Of a DNA stretch of 64,000 nt, positions 55,525 to 64,000 are shown piece by piece. This stretch comes from Roseomonas gilardii subsp. gilardii (GTDB lineage: Bacteria > Pseudomonadota > Alphaproteobacteria > Acetobacterales > Acetobacteraceae): assembly GCF_023078375.1 (NCBI RefSeq), contig NZ_CP095554.1, positions 4,084,501 to 4,148,500 of the forward strand, in the 5' to 3' direction. A model generated the notes under the pieces. The model did no database searches, was not told where the DNA came from, and saw only the letters and a list, made by a program, of their open reading frames with translations. Made by a program: the position numbers and the translations under genes. Every line of letters begins with the position of its first letter. Position 1 is the stretch's first letter.

Positions 55525-56193
55525 TCAGCCGGGCGTGGCCTGCTTCACCAGTTCGGCGAAGCGCTCGAAGGGGATCTCGCCCGGCACGGACTTGCCGTTG
55601 AAGACGAAGGTCGGCGTGCTGTTGACGTTGAACTCGTTCTCGCCCTGCTGCCGCATCTCCATGATGGCGCGCTGCAGGTTCCGGTCGTTCACGGCGGCGT
55701 CGAAATCGGCGCGCGACATGCCGGCCAGCGCGGCGATCTTCGCCACCTCGCCCAGATTGTCGATGCCGCGCGCGAAGGCCCAGCGGTCCTGGTTGGCGAA
55801 GAGGGCGCTGACGAAGCCCTCGTAGCGGTCCACCGGCAGGGCGCGGGCGGCGCAGGCCGCCGCCAGGGCGAGCTGGTCCAGAGGGAAGTCGCGCCACACC
55901 ATGCGGGCCTTGCCGGGCTCCACCAGGCCGGACTTCACCTTCGGCCAGACCTCGTTGTGGAAGCGGGCGCAATGCGGGCAGGTGAGGGAGAAGTACTCCA
56001 GTACCGTCACCGGGGCATCGGGCTTGCCCGCACCGCGCTCGGCCATGCGGGGGTCCGGTGCAGCCGGGGCCGGGGCGGCGGGAGTCTGGGTCGGTGTCTG
56101 GGCTGATGTCTGGGCCTGGGCCGGGCGGAGCGCCAGCAGGGCCGGGGCGCCGAGGGCGGTGGCCGCGAGCATGCCGCGTCGGGAAATCGTCAT
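55525..56193 (-). CDS. DsbA-family periplasmic thiol oxidoreductase
   Basis: 222 residues. Signal SRRGMLAATALGAPALLALR (possibly Tat, with the RR pair) cleaves near AQAQ; a Thr/Pro/Ala linker follows. The thioredoxin-like domain has the active site CPHC in YFSLTCPHCARFHNEVWP, and the cis-Pro region NSTPTFVFNGK. It introduces or repairs disulfides in exported proteins. Placed between DUF721 (22 bp upstream) and smc (53 bp downstream), the conserved alphaproteobacterial arrangement. Confidence 0.92.
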   Translation of the reverse strand: MTISRRGMLAATALGAPALLALRPAQAQTSAQTPTQTPAAPAPAAPDPRMAERGAGKPDAPVTVLEYFSLTCPHCARFHNEVWPKVKSGLVEPGKARMVWRDFPLDQLALAAACAARALPVDRYEGFVSALFANQDRWAFARGIDNLGEVAKIAALAGMSRADFDAAVNDRNLQRAIMEMRQQGENEFNVNSTPTFVFNGKSVPGEIPFERFAELVKQATPG

Positions 56194-56214
56194 GATGGAT
56201 CGCTCCGCTTGCCG

Positions 56215-56922
56215 TCAGCGCTTCCGATAAACGCCCTGGGCCATTCTTTCCAGCGCCGCCCGGAGATCCGGATCCTGCACCCCGGCCAGGCGCTCGGCCA
56301 GATCCCCCGGCAGGGTGGCAGGGTCGCGCGGGGCGGCGGGGCGGGCCGCCCGGCCCGCCGGGGCCTGCTGCACGAAGCGCAGCGCCTCCACGGCGATGCT
56401 GCCCAGGCTGGTATTGATGCGGGCCATGAGCTGCGGGCCGAGATGCTGCAGCTCCATGGCCATGGGGCCGGAACAGGCGATGGTCAGCGTGCCGCGCGTG
56501 AGGCGCAGCGGCTGCGTCACGGCGGCGAGCTGCGGGCCGACGATGGCCGCCCAGTCCGAGATCAGGCTGGCCCCGGCGGGGCTGCGGCGGCGGAAGACCG
56601 GGCGGGTGATGGGCGGCAGGACGATTCCCAGGGGGCGCAGCCCGGCCTCCGGCCGGCGCGGCGCGAAGGGGCGGGCCGCCGGCCCGGCACCCCGCTGGGG
56701 CACCTCCCCCCGGGCCACCTCTCCCCGGGGAACGGCGGCGCGCACCGGGGCCGCGCCCGGTTCCGCCTTTCCGGCTCCCAGCCCCGGTCCCTGCCCCGTT
56801 CCCTGGCCTGTTCCCTGGCCCACACCCTGCGAGCGGCGTCCCGTGCCCGGCCGGGCGGCCGGCTTCGCCCCATCGGGGCTTGATCGGCGGCCTGTCCCGC
56901 CCTCCTTTGCCACCCGATGCAT
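56215..56922 (-). CDS. DUF721 (DciA-like) domain protein
   Basis: 235 residues if started at ATG 56922. A basic, low-complexity first half (many GQGTGQ, Pro and Arg residues) precedes the DUF721 domain: SLISDWAAIVGPQLAAVTQP, LTIACSGPMAMELQHLGPQL, INTSLGSIAVEALRFVQQ. DUF721 proteins are related to DciA, which loads replicative helicase, though alphaproteobacterial members are less studied. The start codon shares the palindrome ATGCAT with the divergent mutY start, so the two coding regions overlap by 6 bp; an internal start is possible. Confidence 0.8.
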   Translation of the reverse strand: MHRVAKEGGTGRRSSPDGAKPAARPGTGRRSQGVGQGTGQGTGQGPGLGAGKAEPGAAPVRAAVPRGEVARGEVPQRGAGPAARPFAPRRPEAGLRPLGIVLPPITRPVFRRRSPAGASLISDWAAIVGPQLAAVTQPLRLTRGTLTIACSGPMAMELQHLGPQLMARINTSLGSIAVEALRFVQQAPAGRAARPAAPRDPATLPGDLAERLAGVQDPDLRAALERMAQGVYRKR

Positions 56923-58107
56923 CCCCCTGCCCCCGACATCCTCGACTGGTACGATCGCCACCGGCGCAGCCTGCCCTGGCGTGGCGAGCGCGATCCATAC
57001 CGCATCTGGCTCTCGGAGGTGATGCTGCAGCAGACCACCGTGGCCGCGGTCGGCCCGCGCTACGCCCGTTTCCTCGCCCGCTTCCCCGATGTCGAGGCCC
57101 TGGCGGCGGCGCCCTGGGAGGCCGTGGCGGCGGAATGGGCCGGGCTCGGCTACTATGCCCGGGCGCGCAACCTGCATGCCGCCGCCCAGGCCGTGGCGGC
57201 GCGCGGCGGCTTTCCGGAAACCGAATCCGGCCTGCGGGCCCTGCCCGGCATCGGCGCCTATACCTCGGCCGCCGTCGCCGCCATCGCCTTCGGCCGCCCC
57301 ACCGTGCCGGTGGACGGCAATGTGGAGCGGGTGGTGGCCCGGCTCTTTGACATCCGTGATCCGCTGCCGGCCGCGCGGCCCCGCCTCGCCCAACTGGCCC
57401 GCGCCTTCATGGAACAGCCCGCGGCCCGGGCCCGGCCGGGGGATTTCGCCCAGGCGCTGTTCGACCTCGGCGCCACGATCTGCACCCCGCGCCGCCCGGC
57501 CTGCGCCCTGTGTCCCTGGCGCGGCCACTGCGCCGCCCAGGCCGCCGGGGTGCAGGACAACCTGCCGGTCAAGGCGCCGAAACCAGTGCGGGGGCTGCGC
57601 CACGGCATGCATTTCCTGCTGCGCGACGGCAGTGGCCGGCTGCTGCTGCGGCATCGCCCGCCGCAGGGGCTGCTGGGCGGCATGCCCGAGATCCCCGGCA
57701 CGCCCTGGCGCGAGGGCGCGGCCTGGAGCGAGGCGGAGGCCCTGGCCCATGCGCCGCTCCCCGCCGAATGGCGCCTGCTGCCCGGCGTGGCCCGGCACGG
57801 CTTCACTCATCTGGAGCTGGAGATGCGGCTGCTGACCGCCCTCCTGCCGGACGGCGCGGCGGTCCCGGAGGGCTTCTTCTGGCTCGGCGAGGCCGAGGCG
57901 AGGGGTGCCCTGCCCACCGCCATGGGCCGGCTGCTGGCCCTGGCCATCCCGGATGGGATGACCCCCATGGCACAGGTCGCGGCACCGGCCGGCACCGGCC
58001 TGCTTGCGGGCGAGGCCCCGGCCATGGCACCCAGGGCCACCCCGGCCCGGGGGCGCCCACGCGGCGCCCCCGGTTCCGGGCCTCCGAAACGCCGGACGAA
58101 ACCATGA
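56917..58107 (+). CDS. mutY: A/G-specific adenine glycosylase MutY
   Basis: 396 residues. Helix-hairpin-helix LPGIGAYTSAAVAAIAFGRP with the catalytic Asp in VDGNVERV, the Glu region SEVMLQQTTVAAVGPRY, and a 4Fe-4S loop C-x6-C-x2-C-x5-C (CTPRRPACALCPWRGHC). The C-terminal NUDIX-like domain recognises 8-oxoguanine. It removes adenine mispaired with 8-oxoG. Starts inside ATGCAT shared with DUF721; its stop overlaps bioY (ATGA). The C-terminal 35 or so residues are a low-complexity Pro/Arg tail. Confidence 0.95.
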   Translation: MHPPAPDILDWYDRHRRSLPWRGERDPYRIWLSEVMLQQTTVAAVGPRYARFLARFPDVEALAAAPWEAVAAEWAGLGYYARARNLHAAAQAVAARGGFPETESGLRALPGIGAYTSAAVAAIAFGRPTVPVDGNVERVVARLFDIRDPLPAARPRLAQLARAFMEQPAARARPGDFAQALFDLGATICTPRRPACALCPWRGHCAAQAAGVQDNLPVKAPKPVRGLRHGMHFLLRDGSGRLLLRHRPPQGLLGGMPEIPGTPWREGAAWSEAEALAHAPLPAEWRLLPGVARHGFTHLELEMRLLTALLPDGAAVPEGFFWLGEAEARGALPTAMGRLLALAIPDGMTPMAQVAAPAGTGLLAGEAPAMAPRATPARGRPRGAPGSGPPKRRTKP

Positions 58108-58637
58108 ACGCTCTTCTGACTCAGGCCCGGTCGCGCGGCGGCCTTCTCTCCTTCGCCCGCTTCCTGGGCCTTGCCCTGATCGGCTCGGGCATCCTGGCCG
58201 CCTCGGCGCAGGTCACCGTGCCGATGTGGCCGGTGCCGGCGACGCTGCAATCCCTCGCGGTGCTGCTGCTCGGCGCCCTCGGCGGCTCCCGCCTCGGCGC
58301 CGCCAGCGTCGCGCTCTACCTGGCCGAGGGCGCGATGGGCCTGCCGGTCTTCGCCGGCGGCGCCACCGGCCTCACCGCCTTCGCCGGGCCGACCGCCGGC
58401 TACCTGCTGGGCTTCCTGCCCGCCGCCTGGATCGCCGGGCAGGCCTCCGGCTCCTGGCTGCGCGGCGCCCTGGTGCTGACCGTGGCGCATCTCGCGCTCT
58501 TCGTGCCGGGCGTCGCCTGGCTGGCCGGTTTCGCCGGCTGGGAGAAGGCGCTGATGGCCGGCTTCGTGCTGTTCATCCCCGGCACGCTGGTGAAGACCGG
58601 CCTCGCCTTCGCGGCGCTGCGCCTCGCCCGCCGCTGA
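58104..58637 (+). CDS. bioY: Biotin transporter BioY
   Basis: 177 residues with six membrane helices. ASAQVTVPMWPVPATLQSLA and the repeated G-x-x-x-G segments LGALGGSRLGAASVALYLAE and GPTAGYLLGFLPAAWIAG are the BioY S-component signature. BioY can import biotin alone or with an ECF energising module, which is not encoded here. Translationally coupled to mutY by an ATGA overlap, an unusual but simple operon pairing. A hairpin follows 16 bp after the stop. Confidence 0.93.
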   Translation: MNALLTQARSRGGLLSFARFLGLALIGSGILAASAQVTVPMWPVPATLQSLAVLLLGALGGSRLGAASVALYLAEGAMGLPVFAGGATGLTAFAGPTAGYLLGFLPAAWIAGQASGSWLRGALVLTVAHLALFVPGVAWLAGFAGWEKALMAGFVLFIPGTLVKTGLAFAALRLARR

Positions 58638-58653
58638 GCCTTCGCGGCCGAAA

Positions 58654-58686
58654 GGGCGCCGGGCAGGGAGATGTTGCCCGGCGCCC
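58654..58686 (+). terminator. Hairpin after bioY (first of four in the gap)
   Basis: GGGCGCCGGGCA (58654-58665), loop of 9, TGCCCGGCGCCC (58675-58686): a perfect 12-bp stem. TTT follows only when read on the minus strand, so it may end transcription from the acyl-carrier operon as well as bioY. Confidence 0.6.
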
Positions 58687-58694
58687 CATACGGA

Positions 58695-58825
58695 CCGGAT
58701 GTGGGCCCGTCCACATCCGGCCGGGCCGCGTTCCCGGGGAGGGGCGCGCGGCCTGCCGCCCCGGGGGGCGGAGTTCTTCCCCCCGGGGCGATCCTGCTTC
58801 GCCGGCATGGCCGCTGGGGCGGCCA
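58695..58825. repeat. Three further perfect hairpins in the convergent gap
   Basis: CCGGATGTGG / CCACATCCGG (58695-58720, 10 bp, loop GCCCGT); CGCCCCGGGGGG / CCCCCCGGGGCG (58757-58790, 12 bp, loop of 10); TGGCCGC / GCGGCCA (58808-58825, 7 bp, loop TGGG). Together with 58654-58686 they nearly fill the gap between bioY and the acyl carrier gene. No gene is seen here. Confidence 0.7.
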
Positions 58826-58849
58826 CCCGGCGCGTCATCCCGGGGGCCC

Positions 58850-59104
58850 TCAGCCCGGCAGGCGCTCCCGCACCAGTGCCATCAGCCCGCCCACATCCGG
58901 GACCTGCGCCGCCGCCTCGGGCGGGATCTCGATGCCGAAGGCGTCCTCCAGGTCCATCAGCAGATTCACATGCGCGACCGAATCCCAGCCGGGCACGTCG
59001 GCGGCGGTCAGCCCCTCGTGGAAGGCGCCGCGGAAGCCCGGGAAGGCCTGACGCAGCACCGTCTCGAAACGCGCGGCCAACCCGGCCTCCACGGTTTCCG
59101 CCAT
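58850..59104 (-). CDS. Acyl carrier protein (operon-specific)
   Basis: 84 residues. The phosphopantetheine site is Ser42 in PGWDSVAHVNLLMDLEDAFG (D-S motif), with the acidic helix 2 typical of carrier proteins. It differs from housekeeping AcpP (GADSLD) and resembles carriers paired with acyl-AMP ligases. Last gene of the four-gene minus operon, 13 bp after the ligase stop, so the ligase most likely loads this protein. It requires a phosphopantetheinyl transferase encoded elsewhere. Confidence 0.88.
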   Translation of the reverse strand: MAETVEAGLAARFETVLRQAFPGFRGAFHEGLTAADVPGWDSVAHVNLLMDLEDAFGIEIPPEAAAQVPDVGGLMALVRERLPG

Positions 59105-59117
59105 CACCGAGCCCCTT

Positions 59118-60862
<1,745 letters not shown>

Positions 60863-60866
<4 letters not shown>

Positions 60867-61753
60867 GTGAAATACGGCCGCCAGCGGATGTAATCCACGA
60901 TGTAGTCGCGGAAGCTCAGCGCGCTGGCATTCACCAGCACCCGTTCCGCCGGATCGTGCCAGCGCAGGCCGAAATGCCGCGCCACCAGTGGGTTGACCGG
61001 GATCTGCGCGAAGTGCTGGCCGCGATAGCTCTCCGTCAGCCCCTGGATCTCGGCCTGGGCCTGTGCGGCGTCGATCTCCAGCAGCCCCGCCGAGGCTTCC
61101 AGCATCTGCCGCAGGATCTCCCGCAGCAAAGGGGCGGCGATGTGCATGTAGTCGTGGAACAGGCGCTCCTCGCGGAAGCGTCCGGCGACGAAGGGCGCCA
61201 GGGCGATGTCGCTGTCCTTGTCCCGCGCCTCCGCGCGCGCCAGGTCGAAGCCGAGGCGGCGGTCGAGGCGCGGCAGCTCCGTGGCGCAACGCTCCAGATA
61301 CAGGTCGAAGAGCGCATCGTCCGGCAGCGCGATCGCCTCGCCGTCCACGGACAGCATCATGGCGATGCGGTCGCCCAGGCGGTAGCGCTCGCCTTCCGGA
61401 TAGGCCCCATCCTCCGGCCCGCCCTTGCGCGGGTCCAGCGCCTCGAAGGGCCAGAGCGCGGTGATGTTCTGCGGCGGGAAGCGCAGCACCGGCGTGCCCT
61501 CCGGCATGCGCCCGCGCAGCGCGGCGCGCTCCTCGACGAAGGCGTTGTCGAAGACCTGCTCCCACAGCAGCGCCGGAGCGTCGCGGAAATCGGGATAGCT
61601 GTCCCATCCCGCCTCCGCCCGGTCGAGCGTGTGGTAGCCGACATGGATCACGTCGAAGCGTTCGGCGAGGCTGGGGATGCGCCCCAGCACCTCCGCCATC
61701 TCCTGCCCCTGGCAGTTCGCCCCGATCACCAGGCGCGCGCGGGCCTCGCTCAT
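60863..61753 (-). CDS. WcbI-like polysaccharide biosynthesis acyltransferase-fold protein
   Basis: 296 residues. The N-terminus RLVIGANCQGQEMAEVLGR carries the WcbI-type G-x-N-C-Q signature (Cys14), followed by FDVIHVGYHTLD. The middle has VLRFPPQNITALWPFEA, and the C-terminus FRDYIVDYIRWRPYFT is shared with the larger upstream protein. WcbI from Burkholderia capsule loci binds coenzyme A and is thought to acylate the polysaccharide; here a carrier protein in the same operon could supply the acyl group. The start is ATG 61753; a longer open frame has a low-quality leader. Confidence 0.8.
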
Positions 61754-61775
61754 CCTGCCCTCCCCTTCGCCCGCC

Positions 61776-63110
61776 TCAGCGTGCCCATGGCTGCCACCGG
61801 ATGTAGCGGAGCATGTATTCCCGGAAGGTCCAGCGGTTGCCGAACCAGGCGAAGCGCGTGTCGCCATCGCACCAGTCGAGGCCGAGGCGCCGCGCCACCT
61901 CGGGATGCAGCGGCGTCTGATGCGTGCAGGACAGGCCGAGCCAGCCGCGGCTCGCCTGCCGGTATTCCTCCAGCGCCGCCTCGCGCGCCGATGCGTCCAG
62001 CAGCGAGGTCCGGCGCAGCAGCGCCTCGGTCACGAAATGGAAGGGCGCGCCGGCCGGATCGTTCGGCGTGTTGAACAGTGGCGCGCGGCGCATCATCGCC
62101 CGCATCTCCGCCGCGACGCGGATCTCGCAGTCCGTCTCGGCCTGTTCCCAGGCGGAGAAGCCGGAGGCCGCCCAGTCGCCGGCGATGTCCAGCGCCTCAC
62201 AGGAGACGGCGAGGTAGCGGCGGTACAGATCGCCATCCGTCAGCCCCGGCGCCTCCGCCGCGAGGCCGGCGGCGATCCGGTCGGTGTAGAGCGCGCCGCC
62301 ATAGCGCCCGCCGGGCCAGAGCCGTTCCGGCCGGTTGCGCGGATCGGGTGCCAGCAGCGGCCAGTGCAGATGCCCCCGCAGCACCGGGAAGCGAAGCCGT
62401 TCGGCCAGCCTGCCCGCCTCCCCGGCCCCCTGCCCGGAAGCCTGGGACCAGAGGGCCACCGGCCCCTCCTCCCCTGCCTCGGCCAGGATGGAGGCGAGAT
62501 CATCCCCCTCCCCGACATGGCGCAGGGCCAGCCGCCCCGAAAGGCTCCGCAGGCGGCCGAGGTTGCGGGCGATCTGCCGCGCCTGGTGGTTGCCGGCGAT
62601 GAGCAGGGTGATGGCGGCGTGCGTGCCCTCCGCCGGGCCGAGGGCGGCGACGCCCGGCACTGGGGAAAGGCGCAGCGTCTGCCAGGCGAAGGCCAGCCGG
62701 CGCGTATCGCCCGAGGGCGGCTGCCCGGGCCGCGAGGGCGGGCGGGATGCGTCGGGCTGCTCGAAGACGAGGTCGTTGGCGGCATCCGCCCGCAGCAGTT
62801 CGGACGGCAGGTCCAGCGTGAAGCTGCCGGTGGCCTGCGCGACGATCTCGGGCAGGACCGTACCGTTCAGGACCGGCCGCAGCCGCTGCACGCGGTGGCC
62901 GCTCTCGTGGTTCAGCGCGGGAAAGCCCCGTGCCTCCAGCCGCAGCGGCACGCCAGGGCGCAGGGGGAGGAGTTCCGGGGGGAGTTCCAGGCGGCAGCGA
63001 TCGTCCATGCTCCAGACGATCTCGGGTTCCTGATGCGACCAGCCTTCCCGGCGGAACAGGTGGCTGTTCCCATCCGCCCCGAAATAGATCAGCAGCACCT
63101 GCGCCGCCAT
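61776..63110 (-). CDS. Two-domain WcbI-like protein with His in place of the signature Cys
   Basis: 444 residues, first gene of the operon. An N-terminal domain of about 160 residues (IYFGADGNSHLFRREGWSHQ, LPPELLPLRPGVPLRLEARG) looks like an all-beta, carbohydrate-facing module of unknown family. Then comes a diverged WcbI domain: LLIAGNHQARQIARNLGRLR aligns with the GANCQ motif of the next gene but has H175 instead of Cys. The C-terminus FREYMLRYIRWQPWAR is clearly paralogous to that protein's end. It may be a partner or targeting subunit rather than a second enzyme. No signal peptide. Confidence 0.75.
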   Translation of the reverse strand: MAAQVLLIYFGADGNSHLFRREGWSHQEPEIVWSMDDRCRLELPPELLPLRPGVPLRLEARGFPALNHESGHRVQRLRPVLNGTVLPEIVAQATGSFTLDLPSELLRADAANDLVFEQPDASRPPSRPGQPPSGDTRRLAFAWQTLRLSPVPGVAALGPAEGTHAAITLLIAGNHQARQIARNLGRLRSLSGRLALRHVGEGDDLASILAEAGEEGPVALWSQASGQGAGEAGRLAERLRFPVLRGHLHWPLLAPDPRNRPERLWPGGRYGGALYTDRIAAGLAAEAPGLTDGDLYRRYLAVSCEALDIAGDWAASGFSAWEQAETDCEIRVAAEMRAMMRRAPLFNTPNDPAGAPFHFVTEALLRRTSLLDASAREAALEEYRQASRGWLGLSCTHQTPLHPEVARRLGLDWCDGDTRFAWFGNRWTFREYMLRYIRWQPWAR

Positions 63111-63136
63111 GCACCAACCCCCGGTGAACCGTTAAC

Positions 63137-63180
63137 AATATCTACCAGGGGTTGCGTTACCGCAAGAAATTGCACTGCAA
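63137..63180 (-). promoter_or_regulatory. Putative promoter and operator of the WcbI-FAAL-ACP operon
   Basis: On the minus strand, TTGCGG (63165-63160), a 17-base spacer and GATATT (63142-63137) form a possible sigma70 promoter about 27 bases before the first gene. TTGCGGTAACGCAA (63165-63152) is an inverted repeat over the -35, and TTGCAGTGCAA (63180-63170) is a second, perfect one just upstream. This is operator-like, but no regulator gene is adjacent. Confidence 0.4.
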
Positions 63181-63310
63181 CAGGGTGCCTTGCCGGCCGG
63201 CGCCCGTTTTTGTTCAGAAGGTGTCGTGAATGCCCGCCCAGCGGTTGGCCGGCCCGGAATGGAGCAGGCCGCGAAAGGGGAGCAGGGCCGGACGGAGGCC
63301 GGGGCGGCCC

Positions 63311-64000
63311 TCAGACCTGCCCGGCGAGTTCGGCGCGGAACTCGTCCAGCAGGCGCAGCGAGCCATCGCGGCGCTCCACATGCCAGAAGAGCCAGCCGTT
63401 GCAGGTCGGCGCCTCCTGCACCTCGGCACCGACCTTGTGGATGGAGCCCAGCGACTTGCCGCAGCGGAGCGTGCCATCCGCCCCGACCTCGGCCCGCCAG
63501 CGGCGGTGACGGTCCACGAGGCGCGAGCCCGGCGGCACGAGGCCACGCTCCACCAGCGTGCCGAAGGGGATGCGCGGCTGCTCGCGCCGGGCCGGCAAGC
63601 TCAGCGCCAGGCTTTCCGGCAGCGGCTCCACCGCCTCGATGCGCGCCCGCGCCGCCTCGGCATAGGCTTCGTCGCGCTCGATGCCGATGAAGCGGCGGCC
63701 GAGGCGCCGCGCCACCGCCGCCGTGGTGCCACTGCCCATGAAGGGATCGAGCACCACCTCGCCCGGCGCGGTGCAGCTCAGGATCACCCGGTGCAGCAGC
63801 GCCTCCGGCTTCTGCGTCGGGTGCAGTTTCTTGCCCTTCTCGTCGCGCAGGCGCTCATTGCCCGTGCAGAGCGGGATCAGCCAGTCCGAGCGCATCTGCA
63901 CGTCGTCGTTCAGCGCCTTCATGGCGGCGTAGTTGAACTTGTAGCGGCTTTCCGGCCCGCGCGAGGCCCAGATCAGCGTCTCATGCGCATTGGTGAAGCG
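63311..64000 (-). CDS. ccrM: CcrM-type adenine DNA methyltransferase (GANTC), 5' end outside window
   Basis: About 230 C-terminal residues; the window edge cuts the N-terminus. The frame reads RFTNAHETLIWASRGPESRY and KFNYAAMKALNDDVQMRSDW, a CcrM hallmark, then KLHPTQKPEALLHRVI and the SAM-binding DPFMGSGTT. The C-terminal CcrM-only domain is present (GKSLGSIHKVGAEVQEAP, TCNGWLFWHVERRDG). It methylates GANTC sites once per cell cycle and is essential in many alphaproteobacteria. The DPPY catalytic motif must lie beyond the edge. Confidence 0.93.
   Translation of the reverse strand, partial: RFTNAHETLIWASRGPESRYKFNYAAMKALNDDVQMRSDWLIPLCTGNERLRDEKGKKLHPTQKPEALLHRVILSCTAPGEVVLDPFMGSGTTAAVARRLGRRFIGIERDEAYAEAARARIEAVEPLPESLALSLPARREQPRIPFGTLVERGLVPPGSRLVDRHRRWRAEVGADGTLRCGKSLGSIHKVGAEVQEAPTCNGWLFWHVERRDGSLRLLDEFRAELAGQV

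Noticed and set aside
51468-55601. A 1377-codon open frame on the plus strand opposite smc
   Set aside because: It mirrors the Ala/Glu/Arg-rich coiled coil of smc; high GC at third positions keeps the antisense frame open. Its product is Gly/Arg/Leu-rich with no domain, while smc has all ATPase motifs.
63196-63230. GCCGGCCGGCGCCCGTTTTTG as a ccrM terminator
   Set aside because: The T-run follows the hairpin only on the plus strand, while ccrM is on the minus strand and no plus-strand gene ends there.

Overview
The window is GC-rich, densely coded alphaproteobacterial chromosome. Family content fits the Rhodospirillales/Acetobacteraceae, in a Roseomonas-like organism. The clues are an F0 ATP-synthase operon with a b' subunit and no adjacent F1 genes, a CcrM-type methyltransferase, the divergent mutY / DUF721-dsbA-smc block, a pst-phoU-phoB cluster and two GTTC-N7-GTTC LexA boxes. 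This placement is inference from gene content; no 16S or database check was possible. I see no transposase, phage gene or CRISPR array.

Layout, left to right. 1-3.6 kb: a phospholipase-D-like synthase convergent with a GH15 glucoamylase-like hydrolase. 3.6-10.6 kb (minus): a MoxR / DUF58 / DUF4159 / VWA-GATase membrane operon whose DUF4159 gene is thrown out of frame by a triplicated 11-bp repeat. 10.7-13.6 kb: DUF1285, NUDIX CoA pyrophosphatase, a small membrane protein and a CCA-adding enzyme. 13.6-17.7 kb: DoxX, intergenic repeat copy 1, a lipid-exporter-like ABC protein and small envelope proteins. 17.9-22.7 kb: an FAD amine oxidase translationally coupled to an Mla-type lipid ABC transporter. 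23.5-29 kb: Pho box and pstSCAB-phoU-phoB. 29-40.4 kb: mixed metabolic and transport genes (SDR, two orphan binding proteins, two MFS proteins, YnfA, TrmH-type methylase, Ldh-type dehydrogenase, class IV aminotransferase, RluA-type synthase). 40.4-46.3 kb: a degenerate tRNA-like sequence, HWE/HisKA_2 kinase, DedA, TerC-CBS, a nucleotidyltransferase-like protein and a radical SAM protein behind a promoter flanked by two LexA boxes. 46.3-49 kb (minus): ATP synthase atpI-B-E-b'-b. 49-56.9 kb: ABC exporter, repeat copy 2, smc-dsbA-DUF721. 56.9-58.6 kb: mutY-bioY. 58.85-63.1 kb (minus): a tight four-gene cassette of two WcbI-like proteins, an acyl-AMP ligase and an acyl carrier protein. 63.3-64 kb: ccrM, cut by the right edge.

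Most notable: (1) the WcbI-WcbI-FAAL-ACP cassette, which looks like a self-contained acyl-activation and glycan-acylation system; (2) the paired LexA boxes around the radical SAM promoter; (3) the 11-bp repeat that could switch the MoxR-operon DUF4159 gene on and off; (4) a roughly 310-320 bp intergenic repeat present twice, with four conserved hairpins and a compensatory base-pair change.

Seven genes need a reading-frame repair (eight sites). Seven of the sites look like a single missing base, several in short C or G runs, which raises the possibility of systematic deletion errors in the assembly rather than true pseudogenes. The eighth, the DUF4159 repeat, is of a different kind.
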